Shown: in pieces, positions 45,489 to 59,114 of the stretch
Layout: every line of letters begins with the position of its first letter
How positions within the stretch are numbered: position 1 is the stretch's first letter
From: Prunus persica
Taxonomy: Eukaryota; Streptophyta; Magnoliopsida; Rosales; Rosaceae
NCBI RefSeq assembly: GCF_000346465.2
Contig: NC_034013.1
Location: forward strand, 8,184,216-8,248,215
Reading direction: 5' to 3'
Length of the DNA: 64,000 nt
Made by a program: the position numbers and the translations under genes
The notes under the pieces: generated by a model
Seen by the model: the letters and a program-made list of their open reading frames with translations, nothing else
What the model was told of the DNA's origin: nothing
The model's database searches: none

Positions 45489-45682
45489 ATACAACAGTCC
45501 TGATCTCTTGGACTACAGGGTCCAAGAGATTTGTGGTCACTCACTGGTGGATATAAATTCAACGGTTCACTTACTCTTGCACTCCTTTTAAAAAACTTTT
45601 TTGAACCATTGGATTAATATCCAACGGTGGGTGACCACAATCTCTTGGACTCCTGTGATCCAAGAGATCGGGACTGATGATC
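45489..45682. mobile_element. Hairpin MITE, about 190 bp
   Basis: The left arm (cagtcctgatctcttggact ... gagatttgtggtcactca) pairs with the right arm (gggtgaccacaatctcttgg ... gagatcgggactgatg), with central arms caacggttca and gaaccattgg. Each arm also contains an internal inverted repeat of ctcttgga/tccaagag. It has no coding capacity. Confidence 0.78.
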
Positions 45683-45683
45683 C

Positions 45684-45853
45684 AAATACCCATTTAGAGT
45701 CTATTTGAAGAGAAGACCCAAAACTAGCTACTTCTCTTTTTTTTAATTGGTTCTTAGTGTGTTAAAATTTTCTAAGAACCAAATAGAAAATGACAGGTGG
45801 CTAGTTTTGGGTTTCTCTCTAAATAAGTTCTATATGGGTACTTGTATAATATG
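45684..45853. mobile_element. Hairpin MITE, about 170 bp, adjacent to the previous one
   Basis: The left arm (ccaaatacccatttagag ... gagaagacccaaaactagct) pairs with the right arm (gctagttttgggtttctctc ... tatgggtacttg). The loop contains a second perfect pairing, tggttcttag against ctaagaacca. It starts within two bases of the end of the preceding MITE. Confidence 0.72.
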
Positions 45854-46627
45854 TCATGTTAGTATGAGCCTATTCATGAAAAGCCAAAAAATAAAATGAT
45901 TCAACTCCCAAGTTTCAATAGTTGAGTTCTAATTGTTCATGGTGCAAATTAGTAGTAGGGTTATTGTTCAGGGGCATTTTGGCAAACTTACCTTTCAGCG
46001 AGTCTAAGCCTTTTTTTGTGTACCTGAAAGTCCTACATATCAGAAGTCAAATAAAATGTCGGAAAGTTGAAATAAAATTGTTTGCCTTTAGGAACCAGTC
46101 AAAAAAGTTCATCACTCGTCAAAACAAGTGATTTGATGTGAAGTTAAAAGACATGGAAACTGGAAAGGAACTGGAGGCAGTGATAGCTAAAAATAAACGT
46201 GTTTACACTTGTGATCTCAAAGTGGAACCTAAAATGCAGAAGAAAAACAAAATTAAAGAAAAAGGCACTCGAAGAACTTAACTTTTGTTAATGCAACAGA
46301 TGCTGGCAGCGATGGGTTTCTACCATAGCTACAGAGTTATTTACTAGCAAAACTATTTATGAACAATTGCAGCTCATTGAACCTCTCTCCTATACATGGA
46401 TTCAATTCAGTCATTCACCAACCCAACCAAAGATATTGAACAGAAACCAGGCATCACCTCCGAAATGCAGTGTGCCGTGGATATAATTTTGTGCTGGCAA
46501 GATGAAAAATTTGCCATGCTAAGGAAGCGGCAAGGTCACCCCTATACCCCAATTAATTTAGATATGAAATCCTTTCGACCACTAGCTTGTTGGCGTCTTT
46601 TTTAGTTTGCTTCATTTCTTCAACCCC
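45854..46627. other. Intergenic and 3' flank of the O-fucosyltransferase gene
   Basis: No other gene is visible. The distal part includes the 3' UTR of the minus-strand gene whose stop is at 46628. Short open frames have no recognisable content. Confidence 0.45.
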
Positions 46628-49600
46628 TTAGTCTGCGAAAATTTCATCATCCTCTTTATCTCCTACAGATATACGGTCCTTCCCAATTTTCCTCTTCATT
46701 GACATATGTCGTGCCTTCTCACCTGGATTCTCTACACTGTATGTACTTTTGGTTTTTCCTGCTGTGAGAAGATTTCCATCATTGCTTTTTGCAAAATCTT
46801 TGAATGGTTTCTCGCAGACACAAGTCTCTGGAAATTCATGAAACTCGCCCCGACCAGGTTTCATCTCGTCAGGGTCACCCATGAATCCTTTTTGGCATGA
46901 CTTTACTTTTTTTGCAAATGTGTCCCAGTCCATCTGATCCCTTGCCATGAACAAAGCACTGAGCCTCTTAGCATTTGGCCTGATGGTCCTCTTATGACCC
47001 ATATACCTCCTACCAATGATGAAACAAATGCAGTAACATATGGTTAATAAATATCCAAGAAAAAGGAAAGAATTAAATTAAATAAGCAGAAACAACTAGT
47101 AAAAATAGTTATACAACAATATCCATGATACCAAACTATACCAAAGAATTTTCTGAGATCCATAGATTAAACGTGAAGGTTCCCTCAATGAGGGTTTCAG
47201 TTGGGATAAATCTCCTTGTCATCAATGGATGTCAACCCAAGGTTATTCATCTGGGAAGTCAATTGAACAAATATACACTAGACCACTAGCCAATATTAAA
47301 AGCTTACTTGGGGAGAGCAAGATCTTACAATCTGTAAGATTTGTTAACCATTTACTATATAAATCATTTGTAATCTTATATGCGTTTGAGCCTGGCTTAA
47401 TAATTTCTATAGCTCAACTTGCTGCAGTTGGAATTATTTCAGTATTGAAAGGTTTTAATAGTATACTAGTACTCAATTTAAGTATAGGAAACTGCCAAAT
47501 TTCTGCATAATCTAGCCGAAGTCTAAATTTGGGGACCTACAGGAAAAATCATAATTCACACTGATACCTACAGATTTGCAAATCTATCCCCTGCTTGCTT
47601 CTGAACCAGAAAGTGGAATCTAGTTGTGAGATTCTTTAGTGTACCTCATCTTAGTTGACTTCCACGGTATAACTTTCTACTGAGAGTTACTACAGTAAAG
47701 ATGAAAGTAAAACAATAGCTAATGCAATAAAATCAAAAGCACCAGACTGGATGGTGAACAGCTCTAAGTTCATCTCCAAACACATCTTTCACAGCCAATT
47801 GTAGGATTAGAATCCTATATCTAACAGAGTCTAGTTTTAACTGGAAAGGACAATAAATTTTATAGTGCAAGCGATCAGGAGTTACATAGACATCCAAATG
47901 TCGAAGTACATCATGTTAATGAAAGATTGATAAGACGTGTCAAAGTACTTGAAATCTTTATAATAATAAAAAATAAAATTAAAAGCCAAGTGCATTTGTT
48001 TATTTGGATTTTTCAAATTCTGTCGCTTGTGCTTGGGCAAAATTCTCAACTGCAGTTGAACACTGTCATACTTTGTTAGGTTTCTTGAGAGGGTAAAAAT
48101 TACTGCACCGGCATTCTTCAGAAACCAAATTTAGACACTATTAACTGATCCGTAACTTTTCTTTGGAGAAAAATATGATTTGACAAATGCATTAGCTCAA
48201 CCCAGAAAAAGCCTGATGAAAAAGTGAACTTGATGTCTAACCTTCGACCTGCGAGAATCTTGGCCATATTCCCGTTATTATTAGTGACAAACACATCACT
48301 TTCGTCAGAGACAATGTAGTCAATTGCAGCAAGACGGGAGGAGAATGGAAGAAAAGGTTTCAGCTCCTCATTAGCAAGCATCTCCTTTGTATAGAAATTT
48401 GGGAAGAGCTCTCTTAGAGGTCTCAAAGTCTCATCCCCGCCATATATTTCACCAGAAGCAACATAGAGATATGTGTCATTTGCAAAACCAAGTGCACGTA
48501 GCATCAAACCCACTTCATGAGGAGTCAGTGGACATTTTCCTCGCTTTCGCTCTTCCTCAGCATTTAAATCCTAAATGGATAATAAGAAAAATTACAATGG
48601 TAGTCAAATTATAGTATATGGAGCCAACTGTACAATTATCACGAGCATTGTACAATGTAAATTAATATATTGGTAATTGCACTGCAATCACATGAGCTTC
48701 GTATAACTACAAAAGCATATCTTGTTAAGAATCAACTCATAAGAGCAAACAGTTACTAACATAATTCTTGTTGAGTTGAATATGAATAAATATCGTTCCA
48801 TCTAAATTATAAAAGAATAGCAATCTCACAGGTAATGTCGCCCATCGTTTTCTTATTTCAGCAAACTCATATCTCTCTTTATCACCCCCGCCATAATAAC
48901 ACCCAGAAAATGCTAGCATATCAGGTTCAAACCTGTCATCCAAAATCCATAACAACAGAAATTGAATCATATGTATCAGGAAAAGATAGCAGTTCTTTAA
49001 GAAGAAAATAGGTTTTGCATTCCCAAAGAGGTGGCTTTACCATTCCCATCTCCGGTTTTAACTTTATAATAAATTATGATGGTGATTGTAATATATCAAA
49101 ACATAGATAATATATATTCATTGGTGTCCCGATGACACCATTTCCATTCCCAGCATTTTGAGACATTAGAGTGAATGGTGCACTCCAAGAAATTCTAGAA
49201 ATCCCATTCAAAGAAATGGGTATGAGATTTCCAGAATTCCATTCCGCAAAACAAACACTATCTTAAAGATCTTGTAAGCAGAGGTGGCCTATACTCTCAC
49301 TCCTAGCTTCTTTGACTTCAATGTGTGGGTAGCTTTCCAGCAAAACTTAAAGGGTGTTTCCAAATACGGCAAATTACACACTGTATAAGTTCTTAATTGT
49401 GATATACCATGGCCATTTGCCAAGGTTTCAATAGGCAAATCTAAAGATCAACCAGTTTGATATGTTCTTATATCAGGGAATTTAAAAAAGAAAAAGAAAC
49501 GTTTGTAGATAGTGATAGTCCACCAGGTACAAACTCACACAAATCTTGCCAACTCAGTACAAATCAATGGTTAGTTGTCATCAATCTCTACTAACTAAAA

Positions 49601-51733
49601 TGCTGGAAATTGGTAACCCTCCACCAGCATAGTTGAGAACGAAGCAGAAAGTGCATGAAACCCAGAAACTCCTAGTGCACATGTTCTCTACTACTCTCCT
49701 ACAGGTGTACATGTATTGATCCAGAGCGACACCCAAACAATCAACCCAACAGAAGTTTACAAAGTCGCAATTATCATCTTCTGTCTGCACAGTTGTCCAA
49801 CCAGAGGCAACTGCCTACCGAGGAAAGCAATCCCTATCCTCAGACACATGCTAATCTATTTACTTTCTAGCGACCCAGTGAACATACTGCATGACCAAGA
49901 TAACATAAACATCCTTACACATCCAAATGGAAAAGAAAAGGAAAAAATATATATTGAGTGTAGAACACAACTGGAACAAGTATGTGCTCTGTATAGAGTT
50001 TTATCCTACATGAACATTACATGCAGGTTGAATTTAAAATTATCAGCTGTGTTCTATATTGATAGGAAATTGAAACAAACCTCAAGTGAACAGCAATGAA
50101 ACGTTTTTCCATCCTTCGCATTCTCATAACAAGTTTCTGACCGAGTTCATGTATGGATTTTGTAAATTTAAGTGCATGATAATTAACACGACATCGCAAC
50201 TTTTGCAGTTCATCGTCAAGGTTACTTGAAAGTCTATAATCAAACTTAGTCAATTGCACAACCTGCAAAATAGCCCAAGTGTTAATTGCCCTTCTGAAAC
50301 GGACTACAATATTTTACTAAAATTCATAAGTACACAACTTAGAAGAAAAAAAGAAAAAAGATCAAAATATTGGATTGTGCATATCTTTTACACAATCGAA
50401 TAAGATAGAATTCATCAGGTATCGGCAAAGGGGTCTTACACGTCTCCTCAAAAGTATTGGGAGAACTTGCTCGATATAATATTCAGGTTCAGATTTCCTT
50501 GGGACACGCATTGTATATGGAGGTTTGTCCATGTTCCGCATGACTTTCTCAGGAACTCTCCGGACAATAGTCACATCTTTTGCAAGATAAGACATAAACC
50601 AATCGACATCAAAAATGTGGATAAAGTCACTGCATGCAAAATTAGCGTATTTAATAGGATGATAACTGGAAGAGCCAATTTTCACAACCACTAGCATGAA
50701 AACAAATTCAAAAAAGAATAACATAAAACTATAGCTGATGGGGTTAAAACATTGATAGAATCACATTACCTATCATCCTTCCAATAGGAATGATGATCCA
50801 GCTCAGGTACAACTAAAGTAGCATTAAGAATTCGTGCAACAACCACAGCATCTGTTATCTGATTGCAGGAAATAAGTTGTCATTTTTGGCAATGTGAAAA
50901 CAAATAACTACTTGAGTAGAATAACAAAAATTTCCGAAAGCAAAAACCAGAACCCAAGTCTTATTTTCTTTGTTGGGTCTCACTACTCAGAGAAAAATAT
51001 AAAAAAAATGTAGCTGAACATAAAAACAATGTGACTTACTCCTGTTCTTTGTTGGTTCAGCCCCCCACTCGTAGCAATCAGCAGATACCCATTTGATGCT
51101 CGCTCTTTTACAGCAGCTAAATTCAACATATAAATACTGTACATTAAAAACACAACCATAACAATGGCAAATTCAGAATGCAAAAATGAAATATGCAAAT
51201 CGAACTCACGAGCATAACGAGGACCTCTTTGACTGCATCCGTAGTAGAATTTCGAGTACTTGGACTTCCAAACATCAATTGCCTCACGACCATTCCCATT
51301 CTAAACTCAAAACCGAACAATTTTTTTTTTATAATTTGAATTAAAAATGACGCCTTAAACAAAAATTAAAAATTGAAGGTTGAAGGTTGAAAAAAAAAAA
51401 AACCGGTAGACCCAGTACCAGCTTGGAGTAGTAGAGGGTGTTCTTGACCAAGCGCTGAGAGTACCACTCGAGATCAGATGCCACGTGACCAGTGAAGAGC
51501 GAAATCAGGCCCAGCCCAAACAGCATCAGCCCACACACCAACGACCAGGACCACGACACCGTCTGCTTTCTCTGGCTCAGCGACGACGTCGTTTTGGTGA
51601 TGGTGGGGGCGGTGGCTGATGATTTCAAGCTGAGCACCTGCTTCTTCTCACCATTGTTGTAACCGTTATGTAACAGAGCCAGCTTCGCTGCTGCCGGTGT
51701 CAAGCTGAACCTCCACGCCTTCGCCACGCCCAT
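46628..51733 (-). CDS. O-fucosyltransferase family protein (type II membrane, GT65-like)
   Basis: The 584-aa product has nine exons (minus strand, in order): 51419-51733, 51210-51300, 51040-51116, 50770-50858, 50440-50629, 50081-50262, 48830-48932, 48242-48570, 46628-47006. All junctions are GT-AG and in phase. Residues about 62-82 (SWSLVCGLMLFGLGLISLFTG) form a signal anchor, so the enzyme should sit in the Golgi with a lumenal catalytic domain. Family motifs are present: SNGYLLIATSGGLNQQRTGI (substrate-binding N-lobe), RFIAVHLRFEPDMLAFSGC (GDP-fucose site with the conserved Arg), YVASGEIYGG and DYIVSDESDVFVTNNNGNMA. The last exon adds a charged tail (KRKIGKDRISVGDKEDDE). Plant members modify proteins or cell-wall glycans; the exact acceptor is unknown here. 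The first intron is only 118 bases, but intron 8 exceeds 1.2 kb. Confidence 0.92.
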
Positions 51734-52008
51734 CCAAAACTGCCCTCACTTTTCCAACTTATTCACTGAAAATGCCATTCGTCCTCCGATTCATGCTTCT
51801 CTGTGATCAGATTGTTCAAGTGGAGCAGGAGTGCTGTTGCGGAGAGGAAAATGGGGAAGGGAAGGGTAGCTGGTGTAAATAATGAGAATGTGTGGGGGTC
51901 GAATGTTTGCTCAATTTGGAGGGCAAACCCTAGCTAGCTAGTGCGCGGTTCGAGACAAGAATCACTGTGCAGCTTTTGAGATGTGTTGCGAGAGACAGTG
52001 GAGATCTT

Positions 52009-52045
<37 letters not shown>

Positions 52046-52631
52046 CGTGTCACTGTTTATGAGGAAGAGAATGAAGCTTGTTTTATTTTACTTTACTTAA
52101 TAGTTTATTTATCACCAAGTATATTTAATAGTGGATAAGTGACGCAAATTAAAAAACAGAAAAATTAAAAAAATTAAATATTCTTTCTTTTTTATTTTTT
52201 ATTTTTTATTTTTTATTTTTTATAAGTGAAGCATGGGTTTTGATGACTAATTTATACGGAAAAAGAGCAGATAGAAAAATCACAAGATAGAATTTTACAT
52301 GGGCAAAATTGGAATAATGGAATTTAAAAAGGGTAAAATGGGAATATGAAAATTAATAGGTGTATTGAAGCATGATGAATTATTGGATCTATGTATGGTG
52401 AAAGGGGAAGGAGGGTCAAGTGATGAAATGAATACATGTTGACCTAAAAAGAGAGGTCTATGATTAAGATATGATTTAATTCAAGTGTCTAACTTGATTA
52501 GGGTTGTTTAATTATTTAATTACATTAATCTTTGTCATGTAGGTTTGCTTTTATTGTGTTTTTAGGGTTCCTTTTCCTTCATCACCAAATTCTAATTGAG
52601 GCATGCCCTAAATGCACTCTTTCTTCCATGG
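51734..52631. other. Promoter/5' UTR of the O-fucosyltransferase gene
   Basis: On the minus strand this reads through a CT-rich leader with a (CT)n run (about 52013-52042) and an AT-rich upstream part containing a (TTTTA)n tract (about 52190-52220). It is a typical plant CT-rich 5' UTR. No gene is seen on the plus strand. Confidence 0.45.
52013..52042. repeat. (AG)n microsatellite
   Basis: About 15 AG dinucleotides in the probable 5' UTR of the O-fucosyltransferase gene. Confidence 0.93.
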
Positions 52632-52639
52632 GGTGTGTG

Positions 52640-53179
52640 TAGGGGTGGGCGCGGTCCGGTTCGGTCCGGTTCTCACCTCAAATCGGAACCGAAATCGGTA
52701 TTATTTAACCGGTCCGGTTCGGTCCGGTTTAGGCAAAAAAAATTTCAAAAACCGGCCGGTTCGGTTCTGACCGGTTCCGGTTTTGAACCGGATTATTAAT
52801 TTTTTAATTTTTTAAATTTTTTTTATAAAAAAATTATAATAAATAACTTATTTTTTTAGCTTAAAAATGAACAAATAATCCAATTCATACATTTAGAAAT
52901 TTTTTGAAGTTGAACTTGGAAAATTAGTGATTATAAAAGTTAAAATATGGCATTAGATTTTAAAATTTTGTAAAAATATAAATATAAAATATATGACCGG
53001 TCCGGTTCGGTCCGGTCCGGTGCGGAGAGATGTAAAACCGGAACCGGAACCGGTTGGAACCGGTTCGGTCCGGTTCCGGTCCGGTTTGTTGACTTTTTTG
53101 GTCAACCGGTTTTTTTTCCGGTTTTTTTTCACCGGTTCGGTTCGGTGTTCCGGTTTTCCGGTCCCGATGCCCACCCCTA
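52640..53179. mobile_element. Non-autonomous hAT element with CCGGTTCGG-rich ends
   Basis: The 540-bp element starts TAGGGGTGGGCGC and ends GATGCCCACCCCTA, so the TIRs are TAGGGGTGGGC. The perfect 8-bp repeat GGTGTGTG flanks it at 52632-52639 and 53180-53187. Both ends are packed with CCGGTTCGG and CGGTCCGGTT motifs in both orientations (about 52650-52790 and 52997-53165), separated by an AT-rich centre. Such clustered subterminal motifs are typical hAT transposase-binding sites. It has no coding capacity of its own; the open frames here are low-complexity. Confidence 0.88.
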
Positions 53180-53649
53180 GGTGTGTGTGTGTGTTGCTTG
53201 CAAGGCTCATATGCTTGAGAAACAAAACAAAGCATGTTCCATGTGGGCTTGCTAACTTTGTTAAAGGCTAAGTGAAAGGGATGTCAAAAGAGCCTTTGGA
53301 TTGGCCTTAGAAGCAAGAAACAACATCCTTTTTGAAAGAAAGCGATATGTCTATCTATAACATAAGCAACAACACATGCAGTATTCCAAGATACTTACTA
53401 CTTAGTATTTTGATAAGTCAATTACCAACATTTTTAACCGTTGAGTTAAGATTCTTTTACTTAACATGATTTAAAAAAATTGAGTATGTAAGAAGATGGG
53501 ACATATATTTATCATTTTCATCCACGGTTTAGAACATGGTAAATTATTTATGTATAATACTTGGTAATAAATTTATTAATTTAATAATTTAAGGTGTTTA
53601 AGCACTTCTAGTGGTATATCCATAAATTTGTCTTGTGGGGCTGGAAAAA

Positions 53650-54230
53650 AACAATCTTTTTTTTTCCTTTTTTGAGAGAAATGCCATTGATTGCATTTAT
53701 AATTCAGGCCTAAAGGTCGTCAGTTACAAGAACCAATACGTATACAAATAATCACATAGGATTAATACAAATAGGGAAGCACAGTAAACCACAAGGACTT
53801 AATCTAAATACGGAGGAGTCCACTAGCAACAAGAAGCACGCAATGTGTACCTCCACACATAGTCACACATGGCATAAGAAATTCCAGCAAAAAAGCTGTA
53901 AGCTTAGAAAAACCATACATATACCTCATCACACCAAATTACAACTACAATATTTTAACTCTTACAAGTGAAAAATACAAATAGAGACTAGAAACACGCA
54001 ACAAACTCATAAGGAGTTGATGCACTTATTACAACTCAAAACACTGCAACACAAAAAAAGTATAAAATAAAAAAAAAATCGATCTACCACCACGTCGTCA
54101 CCAAGACAGCCAAGGCGGATGGGTTTGAGGGGATGGGCAAGGAGCAGAAGAGGAGAGGGATGGAGGTCACCGACTCCCAAAAGGGGCGGCAGCGAGAACT
54201 TCTATCTCTTAGGGTATCAAAAATATGAAT
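53650..54230 (-). mobile_element. Possible LINE or retrocopy 3' end (minus strand)
   Basis: On the minus strand the sequence ends in gaattataaatgcaatcaatggcatttctctc followed by an A-rich tail (53645-53678, poly-T on the plus strand). This looks like the polyadenylated 3' end of a non-LTR retrotransposon or a reverse-transcribed transcript. No reverse transcriptase sequence or target duplication is visible, so the call is weak. Confidence 0.25.
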
Positions 54231-56410
54231 TATAAAAAAAATATATCATACTTCTTATCTCAACATCTTTCACGCATTTTATCTAGCATCTTACTCACAC
54301 CTTAATGAAATTATCAATGAAGGAATGAACTAAGACAATATGCCAAATTAATAGATAAGTGTACTAAGTTCCAATAAAACGGTTCTTATTTTTCTTAAAG
54401 TAAGTTGAACTCAATTGAAGGGTTTACATTCTTTGTATGTGTGAGATTCCAACATGTGGATGTGCACTATCGTTTTGACAACCATCAATGGAATGTGTAT
54501 TAGCAAGGAAAATGGTGGTCCAAGATTTTCCTCCAAACACCAAAGTTGAGCCACACACAAGCTTTGGTTTGAGCATCAAGTCTTAAACTTTTAGGGCACC
54601 GAAAAGTGCATCATAATTAAGTCATTAACAGCACTATAGCGACCGCTCAAAATTGTTCTTTGAGAAATGACATAGTGTCCCTTGCCACCTATCCTTCTCT
54701 AAAATTTATTCCCTTATCAAAAGAAGCAAATTAAGATGTCTTTTTTGGGGTGAATCGGTGGGTTTTTGCTTAGAAATACATCTTGGAGTTGGACCCATAT
54801 GGAATAGGGATGATGGTTAATGATGACATTATATTAAGAAACCAATATCTTCATTAAGTTGAAAGCGATTGACTGAACATGTAATATGAAAATTACAAGT
54901 ATCCCTTGTTTGAGAGACATTGTAGGGGCTCACAGTACTCCACATTCTGTTTTAATATGATCCGTACTGTATATTTTTTAAGTCTTCATTCATTATAATC
55001 ATCGATTTTTGAGAAAAATTATGCAAATCGTGAACCGTTAAGGCATGTAATTGTGATGAAACAAAATAAACCGATAATTTTTTATTTTTTTCCTTTCAAG
55101 AAAGTTTAAAATGACTACATTCTAATCAAATGGTCATCAATTACGATTTTGTTGATAGGATATACGAATTAAGACTTGAAAGTTAAACTGTCGAATCATT
55201 GATATACAATGCAAAGTAGGTCCTACAAAGATGAAGGATCCTTTAATTGAAACTTCCTCCTTAATAGCTAAACTCTTTAAAAAAATATTGCTCATGATAA
55301 ATATGTATTATCAATAACCATTTAGTCTAATGACATTCAGTCTTCTCGTAAATTACATTTAATTCACACTTTAGGGATGATAATTGGTAAATTATACATG
55401 AGGCACCGGATCAAGGCACACGTGATGAGATGAAGATTTTTCTTCTTGCCCTTGATTGTGTTGATTAATTATTATATTTGTTGCAGGTTGGTATGGTAAC
55501 TTGCATGCAAAACTTATGTATATTTTAACAAAAACCCAGAAATCCACGCATTACGTGGAGTAGATAGATAGATGGGTGTTGAAATTTACGAGACATGAGT
55601 TGAAGCAGTTAAGCAACATGCTGGCTGCATCTATGGACCAACATGATATTAGCTCATGCTTATCTTCCTTAATTGAGTTGGGTTGACCTTGTCAATTATT
55701 CCGTAATTATAATTACGGATTTGTGAGTGTGTCTGTGAGACATCGCGTTGTCATCAAAGTCGTGGTCAAACGTATGAGCATGTGCATATCCTCCACACAC
55801 ATATTTTGCCAATTGGCATTCCTTAATTCCAACTCAAATTCACAAATTTAAACTATTATTATTATATTCGAACTTGGTATATTTTCCAAGGTTCGACATT
55901 AGAAAGATAATTTGACATGATATTAATGGTTAAAATTTGGGACTTATTTTGGTGCCATGGTCATTTTGGGTAGAAGTGTAGTTCTGTAAATTGAACTTAG
56001 GAGTTCACGTGCACGGTTAAATGCTCTTAAACTACTCGAGTTACAAGCCATTGCAATGGAGGTTTAACTATAAGAAAGTGTGTTAGGTGTGATCTCATGA
56101 TCAATTACCTAGTGTTAGCTCAAAGTGAAATTAATTAGAACAAGCAGTGCCGGCCGGCTAGATTAAAGCAAAAAGGTGTTAGGTGCCAGATTTATAGAGC
56201 TATGGCTATGGACGCATATCACCAAAATGGTGCCCTGGCCCCAGCTTTGATCAATCATTTATTATTTATGCATTTTCTCTGTTCGTACTTGTCCCTTTCA
56301 TTTAAAGCTTCTTGCGTAGCAGCCATTAAAGCGCAGAGTCATGTAGCTTCTGGAGAGAAGCAAGAATGAGTGAAGGACCTTTCATTCATTCCTATACAAA
56401 GCCAGTACTG

Positions 56411-56430
56411 GTCACGTGATATCACGTGAC
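56411..56430. promoter_or_regulatory. 20-bp perfect palindrome with two CACGTG G-boxes
   Basis: GTCACGTGATATCACGTGAC is its own reverse complement and holds two G-boxes 10 bases apart (centre to centre). It lies about 4.2 kb upstream of the metalloproteinase gene, in DNA with no nearby gene, so a promoter role is not evident. Confidence 0.6.
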
Positions 56431-59114
56431 AGGTGGGCTCTCCACTCCATGCACGATTTGTATATGCATAATGCATTTCATATCAATTGCTTGGAACAAT
56501 TCTGGACGTTTGGCGGGCTGCTAGACAAGAAGAATATGCGGTGAATGCTCTGTTGGGCTTGGCCCATATGTGATAGAAGGTCCAACTTCTAATTATAGGA
56601 AAACATAATTGTATTCTCTTGTTCGGAGTAATGTTTTCTCACCAGATTTATGTATGCTGTGAAATTGTAATTCTAAATCACACATATATTTTTGGTACAA
56701 ATTTAACCTAATCAGTGAAATTGATTTACGTACAACCTTATGCCCAACAATATGATAGGAGAACATTTCATTGTTTATTGAACACGTCGTGTTCGTATAT
56801 TTATTTAATCACGATTAGATAATTAAATATTGTTCGATTTGAATAGGCAAAAACAAGTGGTCAACATAAATTGGTACTGTAAGCTCACAAGTGGAAATTG
56901 GTTCATTTGTGGAAGGAACACTCAGCTTAGAGATTGGTACTTTGAAGTTTAAAATTGGTTCCTTTGGGTGTGGGGGTAATGATCTACCTTGTCCTTCATT
57001 AGTCTAAATATCATGATGATTAGAAGACCCTTTTAAGACTTCACCTTTAGATTCTTGGAGCTGATCATCGTTCATAGTGCTTTAATTACTCAAAACCCTA
57101 ATCATTGCTTAATTTATTTCAACTCCTAAAACCACTAAAGTATTTCCATCAAATAATTATATTCCTCATATAAGTTCGCCCACATGTGAACCTTTCAGCC
57201 AATAATAATTTAAGGTTTCTTTATGGATTAAAAGATAAATAAAATTAGTGCTAAGCGGTTTGAGGTCGCAAAAAAAAAAAAGTTATATAGATAAACCCTA
57301 CACCATTTAATTTCTATAATAAACTCAAAAAATGACAGCTAGCCCTATTAAATTTAATATTGATTATTAAATTACTTTGATGCCCTATTGAGTGTTTTGG
57401 TTTTTTTTTAAATGAGATTTTGGGGTTGGTCTTGTTTTAAGAAATCAATGGCAGTTTTGTAATTTAGACGAAGTTAAAAGCCTTTTTGTTATGTTGTAAA
57501 TTGACTTTGGGTGTGTTTCTAAAGTCCATTTCATATAAATTTTTTTTTTAATAATTTGAGCTCCTATATTGGATAAAAATAATAATAAATCTCCCAAAAA
57601 AAACCTATATGACCACCAAACATTTGGGCTTTCGTGAGTGGTCTGACATGGTGAAGCTCAAACATTTGGACTCATTTTAGGGCTTGTCTGAGCTGGGCAG
57701 CATTTTAATCAGCCAATTTCGCAGTTGGGCTTTATTTTGTTTATCTAGCCAAGATTTTTCCTTCCAAAAAGACAAAAAGCCCAGATTTTTTTTGGTAAAA
57801 ATTCAAAAAAATTAGTAATCATAATAATCATGTTTACCATGTAAAAATACTAATTTCATTTTGCTTATAATTAGCCAAGTCTTAATCCTTGAACTACAAA
57901 ATTAAACCTGCGGTCTAATATTAATCTTGTTGGACAACCAAAGTTGGTTGTTGCCACAGTATTTGATGGTTTCATGAAATGGGTGAAATGGTCTTTTTGT
58001 TTTCCACTACCTTAACCCTCCAAATGTGCCAACCACAATTGTCTTTGTCATCTGGTTCGTTATGGTTCACTTAACCAGTGGGGGTTGATGAAAATTCCGT
58101 CTGCATTTATATTTGATTGTTGGGTCGCCATTTTCAAGTTGCCAAGCAGTCGCTTAAGACACCCAAATCCCAATCTTTGTACGAGTAATAGGTTACTAGA
58201 GTACGTATCTCCCTTATATTTCCTTTTCATTATCTTGAGAAATTTTTTTTTTTGGGGACAAGTAATCAACTTTAATACACGACGAATGAGATCGAACTCA
58301 GGTGTAAATTATTACCAAAATTAGAAAAGTGGAGGAAAATTTTCACACACTATCAAGGTGTTGTGAGGTGAACTTGAAACTACTAGTTTGCAAATCAAGA
58401 CAATTTTTGAATCCGTTGGCGGCACACTATCTTAATTAACTGATCTACAGATATATTTTTAATTATTAATTAGTTAATAAAAGAGTTTTTAAAAGTCAAC
58501 TTATTCTTAATGAACAAAAGTCAGAATCTTTGAAGATTGCGGATGGTTGGCAAAGTGGTTTGAAATGAGCAATTTCTTGACAAACTCAAGAGAGTAACAA
58601 AAATGTGTTGGAATTGACACACAAGCATTAGGTAAAAAAAAAAGAAAAAGATATATAATTAAAACAAAAGAGCATTATCCATAGTGGCAAGAAATGTGTT
58701 TGATAACCAATAATCACCTGCATAGATTATTCATAGTGGCTTATTTCAGTGTAGCTGCGTCATCCTTCATATAATAACTTCAAAGATTTGTCTTCTGAAA
58801 GCGAAACTATGGAAAAGGAAGGGAGACCCTTTAGGCCACCAATAAAATACACAAATAGACACACCATGATTAGACGCACACTTATGCATATAATTTTACC
58901 ACAAAAGACATGTATATCACAGTTATAGGATATTTTTATACCCAATTACGATCTACATATCGATAAAAGTTTGTTTCTACCGCAGTGTTGTGTGATATAC
59001 TGTCCAATTACAAGATGCCATAACTTTAAGAAATAAAAGATATGGTTGAATACGTCCTATCTTTTTTCTCCCAAAAATATAAGTGTTATCTTTTAATTAA
59101 ATTGTTCTATTATT

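Noticed and set aside
52596..53271. Several Gly/Arg/Thr/Pro-rich frames around 52.6-53.3 kb
   Set aside because: Produced by repeated CCGGTT motifs in the hAT element; the frames are low complexity on both strands.
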